64,000 bases of DNA, taken from assembly GCF_900109075.1 (NCBI RefSeq), contig NZ_FNYS01000007.1, forward strand, positions 62,001 to 126,000. The letters are read 5' to 3'. Under the pieces are notes generated by a model, which did not search any database, was not told the DNA's origin, and saw only the letters and a program-made list of their open reading frames with translations. The DNA is from Myroides marinus (GTDB lineage Bacteria > Bacteroidota > Bacteroidia > Flavobacteriales > Flavobacteriaceae). Made by a program: the position numbers and the translations under genes. This document shows, piece by piece, positions 17,856-26,520 of this stretch (position 1 is its first letter; every line of letters starts with the position of its first letter).

Positions 17856-19649
17856 ATGAGTAAAGATATCACAAGAGGAGGGCAATTCTTAGTAAAAGAA
17901 ACTAAATACGAAAATGTATTTACTCCTGAAGATTTCACTGAAGAGCAAATCATGATGCGTGATTCTGTAAAAGAATTCATCGACAAAGAAATATGGCCAA
18001 ACAAAGAACGCTTTGAGAAAAAAGATTACGCTTTTACTGAAGCTTCTATGCGTAAGGCAGGAGAACTTGGATTATTAGGTGTAGCTGTTCCTGAGGCTTA
18101 TGGAGGATTAGAGATGGGATTCATCTCTACTATGTTAGTTTGTGATTATATCTCTGGAGCTACTGGATCTTTCTCTACTGCATTTGGTGCTCATACTGGT
18201 ATTGGTACAATGCCTATTACATTATATGGTAACGAAGAACAAAAGAAAAAATACGTTCCTAAATTAGCTTCTGGTGAGTGGTTCGGTGCTTACTGTTTAA
18301 CAGAGCCAGACGCAGGATCTGATGCTAATTCTGGAAAAACTAAAGCTGTATTATCAGCTGATGGTAGCCACTACTCTATCACTGGACAAAAAATGTGGAT
18401 CTCTAACGCAGGGTTCTGTAATGTATTTATCGTATTTGCTCGTATCGAGGATGATAAAAACATCACTGGATTTATCGTAGAAAACGATCCAAGCAACGGA
18501 ATTACATTAGGAGAAGAAGAGCACAAATTAGGTATTAGAGCTTCTTCTACTCGTCAAGTATTCTTTAGCGAAACTAAAGTTCCTGTTGAGAATATGTTAT
18601 CTGAGAGAGGTAATGGTTTCAAGATTGCAATGAACGCATTAAACGTTGGACGTATCAAATTAGCTGCAGCTTGTTTAGATTCACAACGTCGCTTAATCTC
18701 TCAATCAGTAAAATATGCTAATGAGCGTATCCAGTTTAAAACACCTATCTCTTCTTTTGGTGCTATCCGTACTAAATTAGCTGAGATGGCTACTAATGCT
18801 TATGTTGGTGAAGCTGCTTCATACAGAGCTGCTGCTTCTATTGAAGAGAGAATTAACCAACGTATTGCTGAAGGAAATACACACCAAGAAGCTGAATTAA
18901 AAGGTGTAGAAGAGTTCGCTATCGAATGTTCTATCCTTAAGGTTGCGGTATCTGAAGACGTACAAGCATGTGCTGATGAAGGTATCCAAATCTTTGGTGG
19001 TATGGGATTCTCAGAAGATACTCCAATGGAAAGTGCATGGAGAGATGCTCGTATTTCTCGTATCTATGAAGGTACTAATGAGATTAACCGTATGCTTACA
19101 GTAGGAATGTTAATCAAAAAAGCAATGAAAGGACACGTAGATTTATTAGGACCTGCAATGAAGGTTGCTGATGAATTAATGAGTATTCCAAGCTTTGATG
19201 TTCCTGACTACTCTGAACTATTCTCTGAAGAAAAAGAAATGGTTAGTAAACTAAAACAAGCTTTCTTAATGGTAGCTGGTAGTGCTGTTCAAAAATTCGG
19301 ACCAGACTTAGAAAAACACCAAGCATTATTAATGGCTGCTTCTGATATGCTAATCGAAATCTATATGGCAGAAAGTGCTATCCTTAGAACTGAGAAATTA
19401 GCGAAGTTAAAAGGAGAAGAAAATATTAAAGAACAAATCGCTATGGCTCAGTTATACTTATACCACGCTGTAGATATCATCGGTGCAAAAGGTAAAGAAG
19501 GTATTGCTTCTTTTGCAGAAGGTGACGAACAACGTGTGATGTTAATGGGACTACGCAGATTTACAAAATATGTAAACCTACCAAATATTAATGCACTTAG
19601 AGAAACTATTGCAACGAAATTGGTAGAGTCTAACGAATATGTATTCTAA
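17856..19649 (+). CDS. fadE: Acyl-CoA dehydrogenase with C-terminal extension
   Basis: The 597-residue flavoprotein catalyses the first, FAD-dependent oxidation of beta-oxidation. ACAD motifs are present: YCLTEPDAGSDANSGKT near residue 145, KMWISNAGFCNVF near 180, and SRIYEGTNEINRMLTVGMLI near 407, in which the Glu of YEGT is the catalytic base. About 190 extra C-terminal helical residues follow the normal 380-400-residue core. This matches the long ACADs (Bacillus FadE type) rather than short- or medium-chain enzymes. It ends the fadNAE operon and is followed by a terminator. Confidence 0.94.
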   Translation: MSKDITRGGQFLVKETKYENVFTPEDFTEEQIMMRDSVKEFIDKEIWPNKERFEKKDYAFTEASMRKAGELGLLGVAVPEAYGGLEMGFISTMLVCDYISGATGSFSTAFGAHTGIGTMPITLYGNEEQKKKYVPKLASGEWFGAYCLTEPDAGSDANSGKTKAVLSADGSHYSITGQKMWISNAGFCNVFIVFARIEDDKNITGFIVENDPSNGITLGEEEHKLGIRASSTRQVFFSETKVPVENMLSERGNGFKIAMNALNVGRIKLAAACLDSQRRLISQSVKYANERIQFKTPISSFGAIRTKLAEMATNAYVGEAASYRAAASIEERINQRIAEGNTHQEAELKGVEEFAIECSILKVAVSEDVQACADEGIQIFGGMGFSEDTPMESAWRDARISRIYEGTNEINRMLTVGMLIKKAMKGHVDLLGPAMKVADELMSIPSFDVPDYSELFSEEKEMVSKLKQAFLMVAGSAVQKFGPDLEKHQALLMAASDMLIEIYMAESAILRTEKLAKLKGEENIKEQIAMAQLYLYHAVDIIGAKGKEGIASFAEGDEQRVMLMGLRRFTKYVNLPNINALRETIATKLVESNEYVF

Positions 19650-19682
19650 TAAGGATACAAACAATTTGGTTTAGTTTGTTTG

Positions 19683-19722
19683 AAAAAAACCGCTTCTTTT
19701 CTTCGGAAAAGGGCGGTTTTTT
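19683..19722 (+). terminator. Terminator of the fadNAE operon
   Basis: Stem of AAAAACCGC with GCGGTTTTT, enclosing an inner CTTTTC/GAAAAG stem with a UUCG-type tetraloop, then a T run. It lies 33 bases after the fadE stop. Confidence 0.88.
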
Positions 19723-19904
19723 ATTTTAACCTTACTCTTATCTCACTATAATCTTACTGAAACAAGAATTAAAAACAGAATAAAAAACTAAAAATCAATT
19801 ATTTACGCAAATTATTACAAAATAATTCATCTTTTATTTCACTATAATCATCTAAAAAGATTACTTTTGCACCATAATTTTTTGATACTTAAAAGATATT
19901 TACT

Positions 19905-20273
19905 GTGGAAAACGCAAATGCTTTAAAATTGATTAAAAAGATCCAGTCAGATTTAATCTCTGATGGTCTTGTTGTAGAAAACATTGTAGCAGATTTACAA
20001 AAACTTAGAGAATTTGCTCTATTAGAAGAGAAACCTGTTTTAGTTAAGTCTATTCGTTTAGCTTACGAACACATCCTAAACAACAATGCGTTTTTAATTG
20101 CTATCCCATCTGATGAGCCAATCGAAGATGAAGAAGGAGCTACTGCAACAGAGCAAGAAGCTAAAAATGATATCGAAAGCTTACAGTACTTATTATCTTT
20201 ATATAAAGACATTAATAACAAACACAATCTAGAAGACTTAAGAGACTACAATGCTCGTTTATTAGCTTTCTAA
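19905..20273 (+). CDS. Conserved hypothetical helical protein, 122 residues
   Basis: The frame starts with GTG (reading MENANALKLIKKIQSDL) and encodes a soluble, fully helical, acidic protein ending LEDLRDYNARLLAF. A linker of about 20 acidic residues (PSDEPIEDEEGATATEQEA) separates two helical halves. I have the impression that proteins of this type are widespread in Flavobacteriaceae without an assigned function, but I cannot verify that here. It has its own terminator right after the stop and stands alone between the fad operon and a small membrane protein gene. Confidence 0.75.
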   Translation: MENANALKLIKKIQSDLISDGLVVENIVADLQKLREFALLEEKPVLVKSIRLAYEHILNNNAFLIAIPSDEPIEDEEGATATEQEAKNDIESLQYLLSLYKDINNKHNLEDLRDYNARLLAF

Positions 20274-20295
20274 TTGAAAATGTTAATCATAACAT

Positions 20296-20330
20296 AAAAG
20301 CCTATCAGAATTACTGTTAGGCTTTTTTTA
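20296..20330 (+). terminator. Hairpin terminator
   Basis: AAAAGCCTA (20296-20304) pairs with TAGGCTTTT (20318-20326), with an inner CAG/CTG pair, then a T run; it lies just past the GTG-start gene. Confidence 0.85.
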
Positions 20331-20382
20331 TTTTCATATTACAACTATATTAGCATACTTAAAACTTCTAATTTAAATCAAG

Positions 20383-20664
20383 ATGCTAAAGACATTTAAA
20401 TTTATTGCACTCCTTGAAGGTATTTCACTTCTTGTTCTTTTGTTTATCGCTATGCCTTTAAAATACTGGTTAGACAAACCAGAAATGGTAAGTAAAGTAG
20501 GTATGGCTCATGGAGTACTATTTATACTATATATAGTAATGGCAACAGTACTTAAAAATGACGAAAAATGGAGTTGGAAAAAATACGGATTAATATGTAT
20601 TGCTTCAGTTATCCCATTCGGTACATTTGTTATGGAAAAAAAACTACTTGAAAGTAAAGCATAA
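20383..20664 (+). CDS. DUF3817-family small integral membrane protein
   Basis: The 93-residue protein has three hydrophobic segments (residues 5-27, 42-60, 69-86). It also carries the family-like LEGISLLVLLFIAMPLKYWL and HGVLFILYIVMATVL stretches with a conserved His between helices. DUF3817 proteins are predicted inner-membrane proteins of unknown function, sometimes fused to MFS transporters. The gene is monocistronic and converges with the NUDIX gene on a shared terminator. Confidence 0.85.
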   Translation: MLKTFKFIALLEGISLLVLLFIAMPLKYWLDKPEMVSKVGMAHGVLFILYIVMATVLKNDEKWSWKKYGLICIASVIPFGTFVMEKKLLESKA

Positions 20665-20695
20665 AAAAAGTAAGTCTATATAGACTTACTTTTTT
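20664..20695. terminator. Bidirectional terminator overlapping the NUDIX stop codon
   Basis: A perfect 15-bp inverted repeat (AAAAAAGTAAGTCTA, TA, complement). The + gene ends at its left foot and the - gene's stop codon lies inside its right arm. Confidence 0.92.
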
Positions 20696-21111
20696 GTTTT
20701 TAAATCGATTGCATCACGCACAATATCCAAATGATCAAATGCTAATGGAGGTAATTCATCAATCCTAAACCACTTTAACTCTTTAGCATCATCAGCTGCC
20801 TGACCTACCACTTCCTCTCCTACTTCACCATAAAAAGCAACAGTAACCATATGTGATCTAGGATCTCTAAATGGCTTACCATAAGCTTTAATTTGAGTCA
20901 CCTCTTCAACACTAATTGACGTTTCTTCACTTAATTCGCGTTTAGCTGCTACTTCTAAAGCCTCATTTTCATCAACAAAACCACCAGGTAAAGCCCAATA
21001 ATCGCGAAATGGTTCATTTTTACGTTTTATTAATAAAATATGCAAAAAGTCTGCATATTTTTTAAACAAAACCACATCAACAGTAACGAATATCTTCGAA
21101 ATATATCCCAT
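20686..21111 (-). CDS. NUDIX hydrolase
   Basis: The 141-residue protein contains a complete Nudix box near residues 43-65: G-x5-E-x7-REL-x-EE (starting GGFVDENEALEVAAKREL). It therefore hydrolyses a nucleoside diphosphate linked to another moiety. PFRDPRSHMVTVAFYGEV after the box resembles the ADP-ribose/NADH pyrophosphatase-like NUDIX proteins often found in Bacteroidota. No helix-turn-helix is attached, so it is not an NrtR-type regulator. The substrate cannot be assigned. Confidence 0.9.
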   Translation of the reverse strand: MGYISKIFVTVDVVLFKKYADFLHILLIKRKNEPFRDYWALPGGFVDENEALEVAAKRELSEETSISVEEVTQIKAYGKPFRDPRSHMVTVAFYGEVGEEVVGQAADDAKELKWFRIDELPPLAFDHLDIVRDAIDLKTKK

Positions 21112-21200
21112 ATTATATATCTTTAAGTCAACAAATGTAAATAAAATACACCTTTTTTCAAAAAAAGAACATTTTAGCTTTCTAATATAAATCTTTGCCT

Positions 21201-21208
21201 TATATTTG
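21201..21208 (+). promoter_or_regulatory. -7 promoter box of the OmpA/P60 gene
   Basis: TATATTTG is a perfect TAnnTTTG match 70 bases upstream of the chosen ATG, giving a leader of about 60 bases. Confidence 0.78.
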
Positions 21209-21229
21209 CTTTATAAGCGATTAGTAAAA

Positions 21230-21255
21230 AAATGTGATTTAATTTGATCACATTT
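21230..21255 (+). promoter_or_regulatory. 5'-UTR hairpin of the OmpA/P60 gene
   Basis: AAATGTGAT (21230-21238) pairs perfectly with ATCACATTT (21247-21255) around an 8-base loop. It lies between the promoter box and the start codon, as expected of an mRNA-stabilising leader hairpin. Confidence 0.6.
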
Positions 21256-21277
21256 AATGGAAATTAAAAAGACAACT

Positions 21278-22507
21278 ATGAAAAAATTAACATTACCGTT
21301 ATTGGCTTCTGTATTAGCTTTTGGTGCTGTTCATGCTCAAAGTCCTTACAACAAATGGTCTGTTGACTTAAATGGAGGATTTGCGAAACCAGCTAGAAAT
21401 GGAAACGCTGCAGAAACTTTCAAAAACCTACACTTAGATGGAGGTGTTCGTTACAACTTAAACAACAAGTTTGGTATTAAAGCTTCGTTTGGTTATGACA
21501 AACTTGATAACTGGGTTAATGACCAAGATTTAAACACTAACCACTACAGAACAAGCTTAGAAGGGGTTGTTAACGTGGGAAGACTTTTAAACTTCGAAAC
21601 TTGGACTAAAGTATTAAACGTACAAGCTCACGCAGGGGGAGGTTACTCTTGGATGAACGGAGACGCATTCAACGGAACTGACAACATGGGACACTTAATG
21701 GCTGGATTAACTGGTCAAGTAAAAGTACACCCACGTGTAGCTTTAAACGCTGACTTCACAGTTATTCAAAGTTTAGAACAAAACAGAACTTGGGATGGTA
21801 GAGGTACAACTGGACGTTCTATTGCTCAAGGAACTATGTTCAATGCTTCTGTTGGAGTATCTATTTACTTAGGTAAAAACGCTCAACACGCTGACTGGTA
21901 TGTTGAAGCTGAAGAAGATAACAAAATGTTAGCTGAATTAGAAGGAAGAGTTGGTAAAATCGAAGGTATGCTTGTTGACTCTGATGGAGACGGTGTAGCT
22001 GATTACTTAGATTTAGAGCCTAACACTCCAGCTGGTGCTTTAGTTGATTCTAGAGGTAGAAATATCGATAAAAACAACAACGGTATCGCTGATAACATCG
22101 AAGCTTTCATCGCTGAGAAATATGGTAACCAACCAGAAAAAGCAGTTGCTTCTGGAGATTCTAACATGATTAAAGAATTAATCAACAAAGGATACGTTGC
22201 TGCTTACTTTGATTTTGATAAATCTCAACCATCAAACGTTGACGGAATCAACTTCATCGTTAACTATATGAAAGCTAACCCAGGTGCTTCTGTAGAAGTT
22301 ATCGGATATGCTGACGCTGTAGGTAACAAATCTTACAACAACAAATTATCAGAAAGACGTGCTAAGTCAGTTAAAGATATCTTAGTTAAATCTGGTGTTG
22401 ACGCTTCTAAAGTTTCTGCTAAAGGAAACGGAATCGATGACGCAGTTTCTAAAGATTCAGCTGCAGCTCGTAGAATTGCAAGAAAAGTTGTATTCAAAAT
22501 TAACTAA
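21278..22507 (+). CDS. OmpA-family outer membrane protein (P60-like)
   Basis: The 409-residue protein starts with a signal peptide (MKKLTLPLLASVLAFGAVHA, cut before QSPYN). Next comes a roughly 180-residue beta-barrel domain, a thrombospondin type-3-like Ca2+ repeat region (DSDGDGVADYLDLEP, DKNNNGIADN) and a C-terminal OmpA peptidoglycan-binding domain (YFDFDKSQPS, VEVIGYADAVGNKSYNNKLS). It anchors the outer membrane to the cell wall. I chose the ATG at 21278 because it begins a normal signal peptide; the ATG at 21257 adds seven charged residues. A strong promoter, leader hairpin and terminator suggest high expression. Confidence 0.93.
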   Translation: MKKLTLPLLASVLAFGAVHAQSPYNKWSVDLNGGFAKPARNGNAAETFKNLHLDGGVRYNLNNKFGIKASFGYDKLDNWVNDQDLNTNHYRTSLEGVVNVGRLLNFETWTKVLNVQAHAGGGYSWMNGDAFNGTDNMGHLMAGLTGQVKVHPRVALNADFTVIQSLEQNRTWDGRGTTGRSIAQGTMFNASVGVSIYLGKNAQHADWYVEAEEDNKMLAELEGRVGKIEGMLVDSDGDGVADYLDLEPNTPAGALVDSRGRNIDKNNNGIADNIEAFIAEKYGNQPEKAVASGDSNMIKELINKGYVAAYFDFDKSQPSNVDGINFIVNYMKANPGASVEVIGYADAVGNKSYNNKLSERRAKSVKDILVKSGVDASKVSAKGNGIDDAVSKDSAAARRIARKVVFKIN

Positions 22508-22532
22508 TTTTAGAATTCAATCTAATCATATT

Positions 22533-22562
22533 AAAGCGCAAGATTATTCTTGCGCTTTTTTT
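22533..22562 (+). terminator. Terminator of the OmpA/P60 gene
   Basis: AAAGCGCAAGA and TCTTGCGCTTT form an 11-bp stem with a TTAT loop, followed by a T run. Confidence 0.92.
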
Positions 22563-22574
22563 GTTTTTAATAAG

Positions 22575-22582
22575 TAACTTTG
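22575..22582 (+). promoter_or_regulatory. -7 promoter box of uvrB
   Basis: TAACTTTG matches TAnnTTTG and lies 19 bases before the uvrB ATG, directly after the preceding terminator. Confidence 0.75.
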
Positions 22583-22601
22583 TATTATTTATTAAACAAC
22601 T

Positions 22602-24587
22602 ATGAAATTTAAACTTAATTCAGAATATAGTCCAACAGGAGATCAGCCAGAAGCTATTAAAAAGCTTGCGGAAGGGATCAATGCAGATGAAAAATATCAA
22701 ACACTAGTTGGAGTTACTGGTTCTGGAAAAACATTTACAGTTGCTAATGTTATTCAAGAAGTTAACAGACCTACCCTTATATTAGCACACAATAAAACCC
22801 TAGCAGCGCAGTTATATACTGAGTTTAAAAGCTTCTTTCCTAATAATGCTGTAGAATATTTTGTTTCTTATTATGATTACTACCAACCAGAAGCTTTTAT
22901 CCCTGTAACGGGTACTTATATTGAAAAAGACTTATCTATCAATGAAGAATTAGAAAAGATGAGACTAAGCACTACTTCTGCCCTATTATCTGGTAGAAGA
23001 GACATCATAGTAGTAGCATCTGTATCATGTCTATATGGTATTGGTAACCCTGTGGAATTTCAAAAGAACGTTATTGCATTAGAACTTGATCAACAAATTA
23101 GTAGAACTAAACTACTACATCGATTAGTACAAAGTTTATATGCACGTACAGAGGTAGAATTTACTCCTGGTACATTCAGAATTAAAGGCGATACAGTAGA
23201 AGTATTCCCTAGCTATGCAGACAATCCTTTTAGAATACATTTCTTTGGTGATGAAATAGAAGATATAGAAGTATTTAACCCTTCTACATCCGCTGTTATT
23301 GAAAAGTACACTAATCTTACTATATACCCAGCCAATATGTTTGTAACCTCTCCTGATGTGTTACAAAGAGCCATTTGGGAGATTCAACAAGACCTTGTTA
23401 AACAAGTGGATTACTTTAAAGAAATTGGAAAACACTTAGAAGCAAAACGTCTTGAAGAACGTACAAACTTTGATCTTGAAATGATTAGAGAACTAGGATA
23501 TTGTTCAGGAATAGAAAACTACTCACGTTATTTAGATGGTCGAGAACAAGGTACACGTCCATTCTGTCTGATTGATTATTTCCCAGATGACTATCTTATG
23601 GTTATTGATGAGAGTCATGTAACAGTATCTCAAGTTCACGCTATGTATGGAGGAGATAGATCTCGTAAAGAAAACTTAGTCGAATACGGTTTTAGACTTC
23701 CGGCTGCTCTAGATAATAGACCTTTAAAATTTGAAGAATTTGAAGCAATGCAAAATCAAGTGGTTTATGTATCTGCAACGCCAGCTGACTACGAATTACA
23801 AAAGTCTGAAGGTATATATGTAGAGCAATTAATACGTCCAACAGGTCTACTTGACCCAATCATCGAAATCAAACCAACAGAGAACCAAATAGACGATTTA
23901 ATAGAAGAAATTCATTCACGAGTAGAAAAAGACGAAAGAATACTAGTAACCACCCTTACCAAAAGAATGGCTGAGGAACTAGCTAAGTACTTTACTCGTG
24001 TAGGTATTCGCTGTAGATATATTCACTCTGATGTTGACACATTAGAACGTGTGGAGATTATGCAAGACTTGCGTAAAGGATTATTTGATGTATTAATTGG
24101 TGTAAACCTTTTAAGAGAAGGACTAGACTTACCTGAAGTATCACTTGTAGCGATTTTAGATGCAGATAAAGAAGGTTTTTTAAGAAGTCATAGATCTTTA
24201 ACTCAGACCGTAGGAAGAGCCGCTAGAAACGTTAATGGTAAAGCTATCATGTATGCTGATAAGATTACAGCAAGTATGCAACGTACTATTGACGAAACAA
24301 ACTATAGACGTGAAAAGCAGATGAACTATAACAAGAAGCACAACATGACTCCTACTGCTATCGTTAAAAAGATATCTAGTGAATTAGTCAAAGCATCTTA
24401 TGAAGACATACAGAAAGAATCTATCATGCAAGCAGCTGAAGAAACATTAAAATACAAAACTAAAGGTGATATAGAAAAGATCATTCGTACTAAGAGAAAA
24501 GAAATGGAAAAGGCTGCTAAAGATTTAGATTTCATTAATGCAGCACGTTTAAGAGACGAAATAAAAGCTTTAAAAGATAAACTGTAG
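22602..24587 (+). CDS. uvrB: Excinuclease ABC subunit B
   Basis: The 661-residue protein is a full-length UvrB. It shows Walker A TLVGVTGSGKTFTVANVI near residue 36, the beta-hairpin region with YYDYYQPEAF near 90, motif II DESHVT near 337, helicase motifs V and VI (LREGLDLPEVSLV, QTVGRAARN), and a C-terminal UVR motif (AAKDLDFINAARLRDEI) that contacts UvrC. It verifies DNA damage within the UvrABC nucleotide excision repair complex. It has its own promoter and is followed closely by a DUF1456 gene with its own TAnnTTTG box. Confidence 0.98.
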   Translation: MKFKLNSEYSPTGDQPEAIKKLAEGINADEKYQTLVGVTGSGKTFTVANVIQEVNRPTLILAHNKTLAAQLYTEFKSFFPNNAVEYFVSYYDYYQPEAFIPVTGTYIEKDLSINEELEKMRLSTTSALLSGRRDIIVVASVSCLYGIGNPVEFQKNVIALELDQQISRTKLLHRLVQSLYARTEVEFTPGTFRIKGDTVEVFPSYADNPFRIHFFGDEIEDIEVFNPSTSAVIEKYTNLTIYPANMFVTSPDVLQRAIWEIQQDLVKQVDYFKEIGKHLEAKRLEERTNFDLEMIRELGYCSGIENYSRYLDGREQGTRPFCLIDYFPDDYLMVIDESHVTVSQVHAMYGGDRSRKENLVEYGFRLPAALDNRPLKFEEFEAMQNQVVYVSATPADYELQKSEGIYVEQLIRPTGLLDPIIEIKPTENQIDDLIEEIHSRVEKDERILVTTLTKRMAEELAKYFTRVGIRCRYIHSDVDTLERVEIMQDLRKGLFDVLIGVNLLREGLDLPEVSLVAILDADKEGFLRSHRSLTQTVGRAARNVNGKAIMYADKITASMQRTIDETNYRREKQMNYNKKHNMTPTAIVKKISSELVKASYEDIQKESIMQAAEETLKYKTKGDIEKIIRTKRKEMEKAAKDLDFINAARLRDEIKALKDKL

Positions 24588-24597
24588 AAAATTTAAT

Positions 24598-24605
24598 TAC
24601 CTTTG
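24598..24605 (+). promoter_or_regulatory. -7 promoter box of the DUF1456 gene
   Basis: TACCTTTG matches TAnnTTTG exactly, 10 bases after the uvrB stop and 14 bases before the next ATG. Confidence 0.75.
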
Positions 24606-24619
24606 TACAAAGAATCAGA

Positions 24620-25060
24620 ATGAACAATAACGATATATTAAAGAAACTGAGAGTTGCTTTACAATTACGCGACGATCAAATAGTAGAAATTTTAGAACTA
24701 GTTGATTTTAGAATTTCAAAAGGAGAAATAGGTAATTTCTTTAGAAATGCAGAACACCCTAAGTTCGTAGAATGTGGTGATCAAGTATTGAGAAATTTCC
24801 TAAATGGATTAGTTATTCATTTAAGAGGAACAAAAGAAGCTCCTAAAAACCCATTAGAAGTACTTGCTGCTAACAAAGCTGATGTTAAGCCTTTTAAAGA
24901 GCAAGGAGCAGACAAAAAGAACAAACCTAACACAAAGCCTGTTAGCAAGTTTAAAGACAATAAAGCAGTGGATAATAAGAAAAAAAACACTACAAAGAAA
25001 ACAGTAACAAAATCACCATTAGCTGGAATCAAATTCAACAATGGTAAAAAATCAAAATAA
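24620..25060 (+). CDS. DUF1456 (YehS-like) protein with basic tail
   Basis: Residues 1-70 match the DUF1456/YehS family (NNNDILKKLRVALQLRDDQI and FFRNAEHPKFVECGDQVLRN), normally two tandem repeats of about 65 residues. The remaining half is a low-complexity Lys/Asn/Thr-rich tail (NKKKNTTKKTVTKSPLAG) that is probably disordered and could bind nucleic acid. The function of the family is not known. The short spacing to uvrB with a separate promoter suggests independent transcription. Confidence 0.88.
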   Translation: MNNNDILKKLRVALQLRDDQIVEILELVDFRISKGEIGNFFRNAEHPKFVECGDQVLRNFLNGLVIHLRGTKEAPKNPLEVLAANKADVKPFKEQGADKKNKPNTKPVSKFKDNKAVDNKKKNTTKKTVTKSPLAGIKFNNGKKSK

Positions 25061-25063
25061 AAC

Positions 25064-25093
25064 AAAAGCTATTCTTTTTGAATAGCTTTTTTT
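25064..25093 (+). terminator. Hairpin terminator
   Basis: AAAAGCTATTC, five-T loop, GAATAGCTTTT, then T run; directly after the DUF1456 gene. Confidence 0.88.
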
Positions 25094-25133
25094 ATACCTG
25101 CAACTGAAATACCTGAAGTAACTATAATTAAAA

Positions 25134-25161
25134 AAGGCTAGCTCTATATAGAGCTAGCCTT
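25134..25161 (-). terminator. Terminator of sucC
   Basis: A perfect 28-bp palindrome with half-site AAGGCTAGCTCTAT; the minus-strand side continues into a T run. Confidence 0.88.
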
Positions 25162-25183
25162 CTTATTTATGACTTTAAATCAA

Positions 25184-26377
25184 TTATGATAATGCAACTT
25201 TAACCTGGTCTGCAGCTTCTTGGAAAGCGATAGCAGATAAGATTGGCATACCTGATTGATCGATAATTTCTTTAGCTAATTCAGCGTTAGTTCCTTGTAA
25301 ACGAACGATGATTGGCACTTTAATATCGTCACCCATGTTTTTGTAAGCGTCAACAACACCTTGAGCAACACGGTCACAACGAACGATACCTCCGAAGATG
25401 TTAATTAAAATAGCTTTTACGTTAGGATCTTTTAAGATAATACGGAAAGCGATTTCAACACGTTTAGCATCAGCAGTTCCTCCTACGTCTAAGAAGTTTG
25501 CAGGTTCGAAACCAGCATACTTAATTAAATCCATAGTAGCCATTGCTAATCCAGCACCGTTAACCATACATCCTACAGTACCATCTAAATCAACATAGTT
25601 TAATCCAGCCTCTTTAGCTTCTACTTCGATTGGTCTCTCTTCAGTTACGTCTCTGTATTCAGCATAAGTTTTTTGTCTGTATAATGCGTTGTCATCTAAA
25701 GTAACTTTTGCATCAACAGCTAAAATTTTATCATCTGAAGTTTTTAACACAGGGTTGATTTCGAACATTGAAGAATCACTTCCAATGTATGCTCTGTATA
25801 AAGCATCTACGAACTTAACCATTTCTTTGAAAGCGTTTCCAGATAATCCTAAGTTAAAAGCAATTCTTCTAGCTTGGAATCCTTGTAATCCTACAGCAGG
25901 ATCAATCTCTTCTTTAAAGATTAAGTGTGGAGTGTGTTCAGCAACTTCTTCGATATCCATACCACCTTCAGTAGAATACATAATCATGTTACGTCCTTTA
26001 GCTCTATCAAGTAATACAGACATGTAGAACTCGTTAGTTTCGCTTTCTCCTGGATAGTAAACATCTTCTGCTACTAAAACACGGTTAACTTTTTTACCTT
26101 CTGGTGGAGTTTGTGGAGTAATTAAATCCATACCGATAATGTTACCAGCGATTGTTTTTACTTCGTCTAAGTTTTTAGCCAACTTAACTCCTCCTCCTTT
26201 ACCTCTTCCTCCTGCATGGATTTGAGCTTTAATTACATACCAACTTGTTCCAGTTTCTTCTGTAAGTTGTTTTGCTTTTTCAACTGCTTCTTCCGCGTTG
26301 TTAGCTACTAATCCACGTTGTACTCTTACACCGTAGCTAGCTAATATTTCTTTACCTTGAAATTCATGTAAATTCAT
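25184..26377 (-). CDS. sucC: Succinyl-CoA ligase (ADP-forming) subunit beta
   Basis: The 397-residue TCA-cycle enzyme begins MNLHEFQGKEILASYGV, the canonical SucC start. It has an ATP-grasp fold (VIKAQIHAGGRGKGGGVKLA near residue 48) and the CoA-ligase domain (CMVNGAGLAMATMDLIKYAG, FLDVGGTAD, INIFGGIVRCD). It couples succinyl-CoA cleavage to nucleoside triphosphate formation with SucD, which is not in the window; separate sucC and sucD loci are common in Bacteroidota. A TATTTTTG box at 26413-26420 on the minus strand is a good promoter. Confidence 0.97.
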   Translation of the reverse strand: MNLHEFQGKEILASYGVRVQRGLVANNAEEAVEKAKQLTEETGTSWYVIKAQIHAGGRGKGGGVKLAKNLDEVKTIAGNIIGMDLITPQTPPEGKKVNRVLVAEDVYYPGESETNEFYMSVLLDRAKGRNMIMYSTEGGMDIEEVAEHTPHLIFKEEIDPAVGLQGFQARRIAFNLGLSGNAFKEMVKFVDALYRAYIGSDSSMFEINPVLKTSDDKILAVDAKVTLDDNALYRQKTYAEYRDVTEERPIEVEAKEAGLNYVDLDGTVGCMVNGAGLAMATMDLIKYAGFEPANFLDVGGTADAKRVEIAFRIILKDPNVKAILINIFGGIVRCDRVAQGVVDAYKNMGDDIKVPIIVRLQGTNAELAKEIIDQSGMPILSAIAFQEAADQVKVALS

Positions 26378-26412
26378 AGTGTGATACGTTTAGCTTTTAA
26401 TATAAACAGTTA

Positions 26413-26420
26413 CAAAAATA
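26413..26420 (-). promoter_or_regulatory. -7 promoter box of sucC
   Basis: On the minus strand the sequence is TATTTTTG, 35 bases upstream of the sucC ATG. Confidence 0.7.
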
Positions 26421-26520
26421 ACAATTCAGTTTGAAAATCCCTAATTTAATTAAGGTTATATCCCTTGTAACTGTAAATTAACCATGTTAATTATTTAATT
26501 CGTAATCTTATTTCAATCTT

